Source: Acidobacteriota bacterium (lineage in GTDB: Bacteria; Acidobacteriota; Terriglobia; Terriglobales; Acidobacteriaceae). Taken from it: a DNA stretch of 64,000 bases. The notes below the pieces were generated by a model. The model searched no databases. It worked only from the letters and a program-made list of their open reading frames with translations, and was not told the origin of the DNA. The number at the start of each line of letters is the position of its first letter. The stretch's first letter is position 1. Of the stretch, positions 62,876-64,000 are shown piece by piece. The position numbers were made by a program, and so were the translations under genes. Location: positions 62,001 to 126,000 of the forward strand of contig JAFDVW010000008.1 of NCBI GenBank assembly GCA_018268755.1, given 5' to 3'.

Positions 62876-64000
62876 CTAGGGCCGGACACTAAAGAGGTCA
62901 GCTCCCGAGGTCAGCCGGTCCTGGGTGATGGGAGACAGTTCCCAGACGGTCATCGATCGCAGGCGAGCGGTACCGCCTTGGGTAAACAAACCTATCCCGA
63001 GGCTCGCGGGATTGAGCGGATAGACGCGGTCACTCAGTGACGCCCTGCCATTGGCGAAGGTTTCGATGACGGAAGCATCCAGGTAGATGCGCAGCTTGAG
63101 CGGTTCCCTTTCTTCCAGCTTGAGGAGGCCTTTCTGCACGCCGCGCCCCGCCAGAAATGGAGGGCGGCCCTCCGTAGCGGGATCCTGGCTGGAGACGCTC
63201 GTGTCGCAGAACAGTTCTTGGGAATCTCGGTCGTAACCAATCCGGGTCTGTTCGCTCCCGTCGGCGGTGGAACGCAAGCGGACTCCCGCCCGATGGGCGC
63301 TCCCCATTTCTATTTCTACCTCTATTTCCGCGCAATCGCTTTCCACATCTTTCAGGAGAAGCGGACCATCCGGGGTGATTTTCATCTCCGGGATTCTTCG
63401 GGGCGCCTGGCGCAGAATCCTGAGTTCTGTAATCGGTTCCACGCCCAATGCACCATCGCTGCGCAGCGTAAGCAACCTTGGCAACGACATCACGCCGGCC
63501 CAGCCGGCCGCCTGTTGTGCCGGCAGACTGCGGTTCTCACGCAGCCATGCCCACCAAATCCGCCGCCCCTGTGCGTCCCGCATGGTTTTCTGGGCATAGG
63601 CGGCGGCCCCATAGTCCACCTGCCCTTCCCCTGTTCGATGGAATCGATGGTCCGCATAAGTGCCAGTCCAATATTGATTGTCACGAGCGGTCAACAACAC
63701 GGGTTTGCCCTGCAGGATGAAAAAATCGGGACACTCCCACATGGCATTCCAGGGTCGAGTTGCATCTTGCACCGCAGGACCAGGCTGGGCCACGGCAAGC
63801 GGGTGCAGGTATGTCCACTGCCTGAGGTCCTTGGAACAGTAGAGGAGCGCCATACCACCTTGGCCGATCTCGCCTGATCCGATCCCCATGTACCAGGTCT
63901 CGGCTTCCTTCCACAGCGTGGGATCTCTCCATCCCACGGCCTTGATGCCGGCCGGCGGCGCGGCCAAAACTGGGTTCTCGGCGATTTTCACCCACTTGAT
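62876..64000 (-). CDS. GH32-family enzyme (invertase/levanase/inulinase type), partial at right edge
   Basis: The frame is open to the window edge, so the N-terminus with the WMNDPNG nucleophile lies outside. The remaining 375 residues show GWRDPTLW (the RDP motif), MWECPDFF (the ECP motif with the acid/base Glu), and a C-terminal beta-sandwich with RIYLDASVIETFANG, a GH32 hallmark. The enzyme cleaves beta-fructofuranosyl bonds as in sucrose, inulin or levan. Next to two alpha-galactosidase families it would finish raffinose-type oligosaccharides by splitting the sucrose core. Confidence 0.9.
   Translation of the reverse strand: MKWVKIAENPVLAAPPAGIKAVGWRDPTLWKEAETWYMGIGSGEIGQGGMALLYCSKDLRQWTYLHPLAVAQPGPAVQDATRPWNAMWECPDFFILQGKPVLLTARDNQYWTGTYADHRFHRTGEGQVDYGAAAYAQKTMRDAQGRRIWWAWLRENRSLPAQQAAGWAGVMSLPRLLTLRSDGALGVEPITELRILRQAPRRIPEMKITPDGPLLLKDVESDCAEIEVEIEMGSAHRAGVRLRSTADGSEQTRIGYDRDSQELFCDTSVSSQDPATEGRPPFLAGRGVQKGLLKLEEREPLKLRIYLDASVIETFANGRASLSDRVYPLNPASLGIGLFTQGGTARLRSMTVWELSPITQDRLTSGADLFSVRP

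Noticed and set aside
1..64000. CRISPR arrays, tRNA or rRNA genes, phage structural genes
   Set aside because: I saw no regular short repeats with spacers, no cloverleaf-like sequences and no virion genes on either strand by reading.

Overview
The window looks like a chromosomal segment of an acidobacterium, probably a Terriglobia-type soil or plant-litter degrader. The reasons are two very large Oar-like TonB-dependent receptors with N-terminal carboxypeptidase-regulatory domains, many secreted Asp-box (BNR), FG-GAP/VCBS and Kelch beta-propeller proteins, LacI-controlled sugar loci, and moderately high GC. The taxonomy is inferred from gene content only. I saw no rRNA, tRNA or CRISPR array.

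Region 1 (1-34.9 kb) is one coordinated catabolic locus. A minus-strand super-operon (TonB receptor at 18.8 kb down to a dioxygenase cut by the left edge) encodes four Asp-box propellers, two FG-GAP propellers, an SGNH hydrolase, a CehA/McbA-type PHP hydrolase, RidA, an SDR and a PhyH-type dioxygenase. A plus-strand Na+/solute symporter follows. A second minus-strand operon (29.95 to 20.6 kb) encodes an MBL hydrolase, a fold-type II PLP lyase, an M81/MlrC protein, an SDR, an aspartoacylase-like deacylase, a Tat-exported DapA-family protein, a Kelch protein and two aminotransferases. A cytoplasmic DapA/NanA-type lyase, a GntR/FCD regulator, a Tat-exported Asp-box protein and an alanine racemase complete the set. 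All of the main promoters carry the same operator, best described as TGTCGACNGTNNAC, overlapping or abutting the -10 element or the start codon. This makes the whole 34 kb a predicted single GntR regulon. The substrate is unknown. The enzymes point to uptake and dismantling of a nitrogen-containing, probably acylated, sugar-acid or D-amino-acid-bearing glycoconjugate. This is the best candidate here for an undescribed system.

Region 2 (34.9-37.5 kb) is debris: a truncated RHS gene fused to an internal TonB-receptor fragment, a hairpin-bearing insertion inside an RHS repeat, and a small hypothetical gene.

Region 3 (37.5-44.9 kb) is a small LacI-controlled sugar locus: a beta-propeller glycosidase-like protein (possibly DUF4185/GH183), LacI, an MFS sugar porter, a DUF4380-like protein, a decayed SDR and a GH172 (DUF2961) enzyme. 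It may act on D-arabinofuranosides or fructofuranosides. An 18-base operator candidate is shared by the two main promoters.

Region 4 (45.0-46.6 kb) is a junkyard with IS110 transposase, alpha/beta hydrolase and phage-integrase remnants.

Region 5 (46.8-64 kb) is a second LacI-type locus: a GH27 alpha-galactosidase, an ASPIC/FG-GAP protein, a TPR protein and a TonB receptor on the minus strand; LacI, GH97, a DUF5107-TPR protein and an MFS porter on the plus strand; and a GH32 enzyme cut by the right edge. Together these suggest use of alpha-galactosyl-sucrose (raffinose-family) oligosaccharides. A 14-base motif is shared by the receptor promoter and the start of the GH97 gene.
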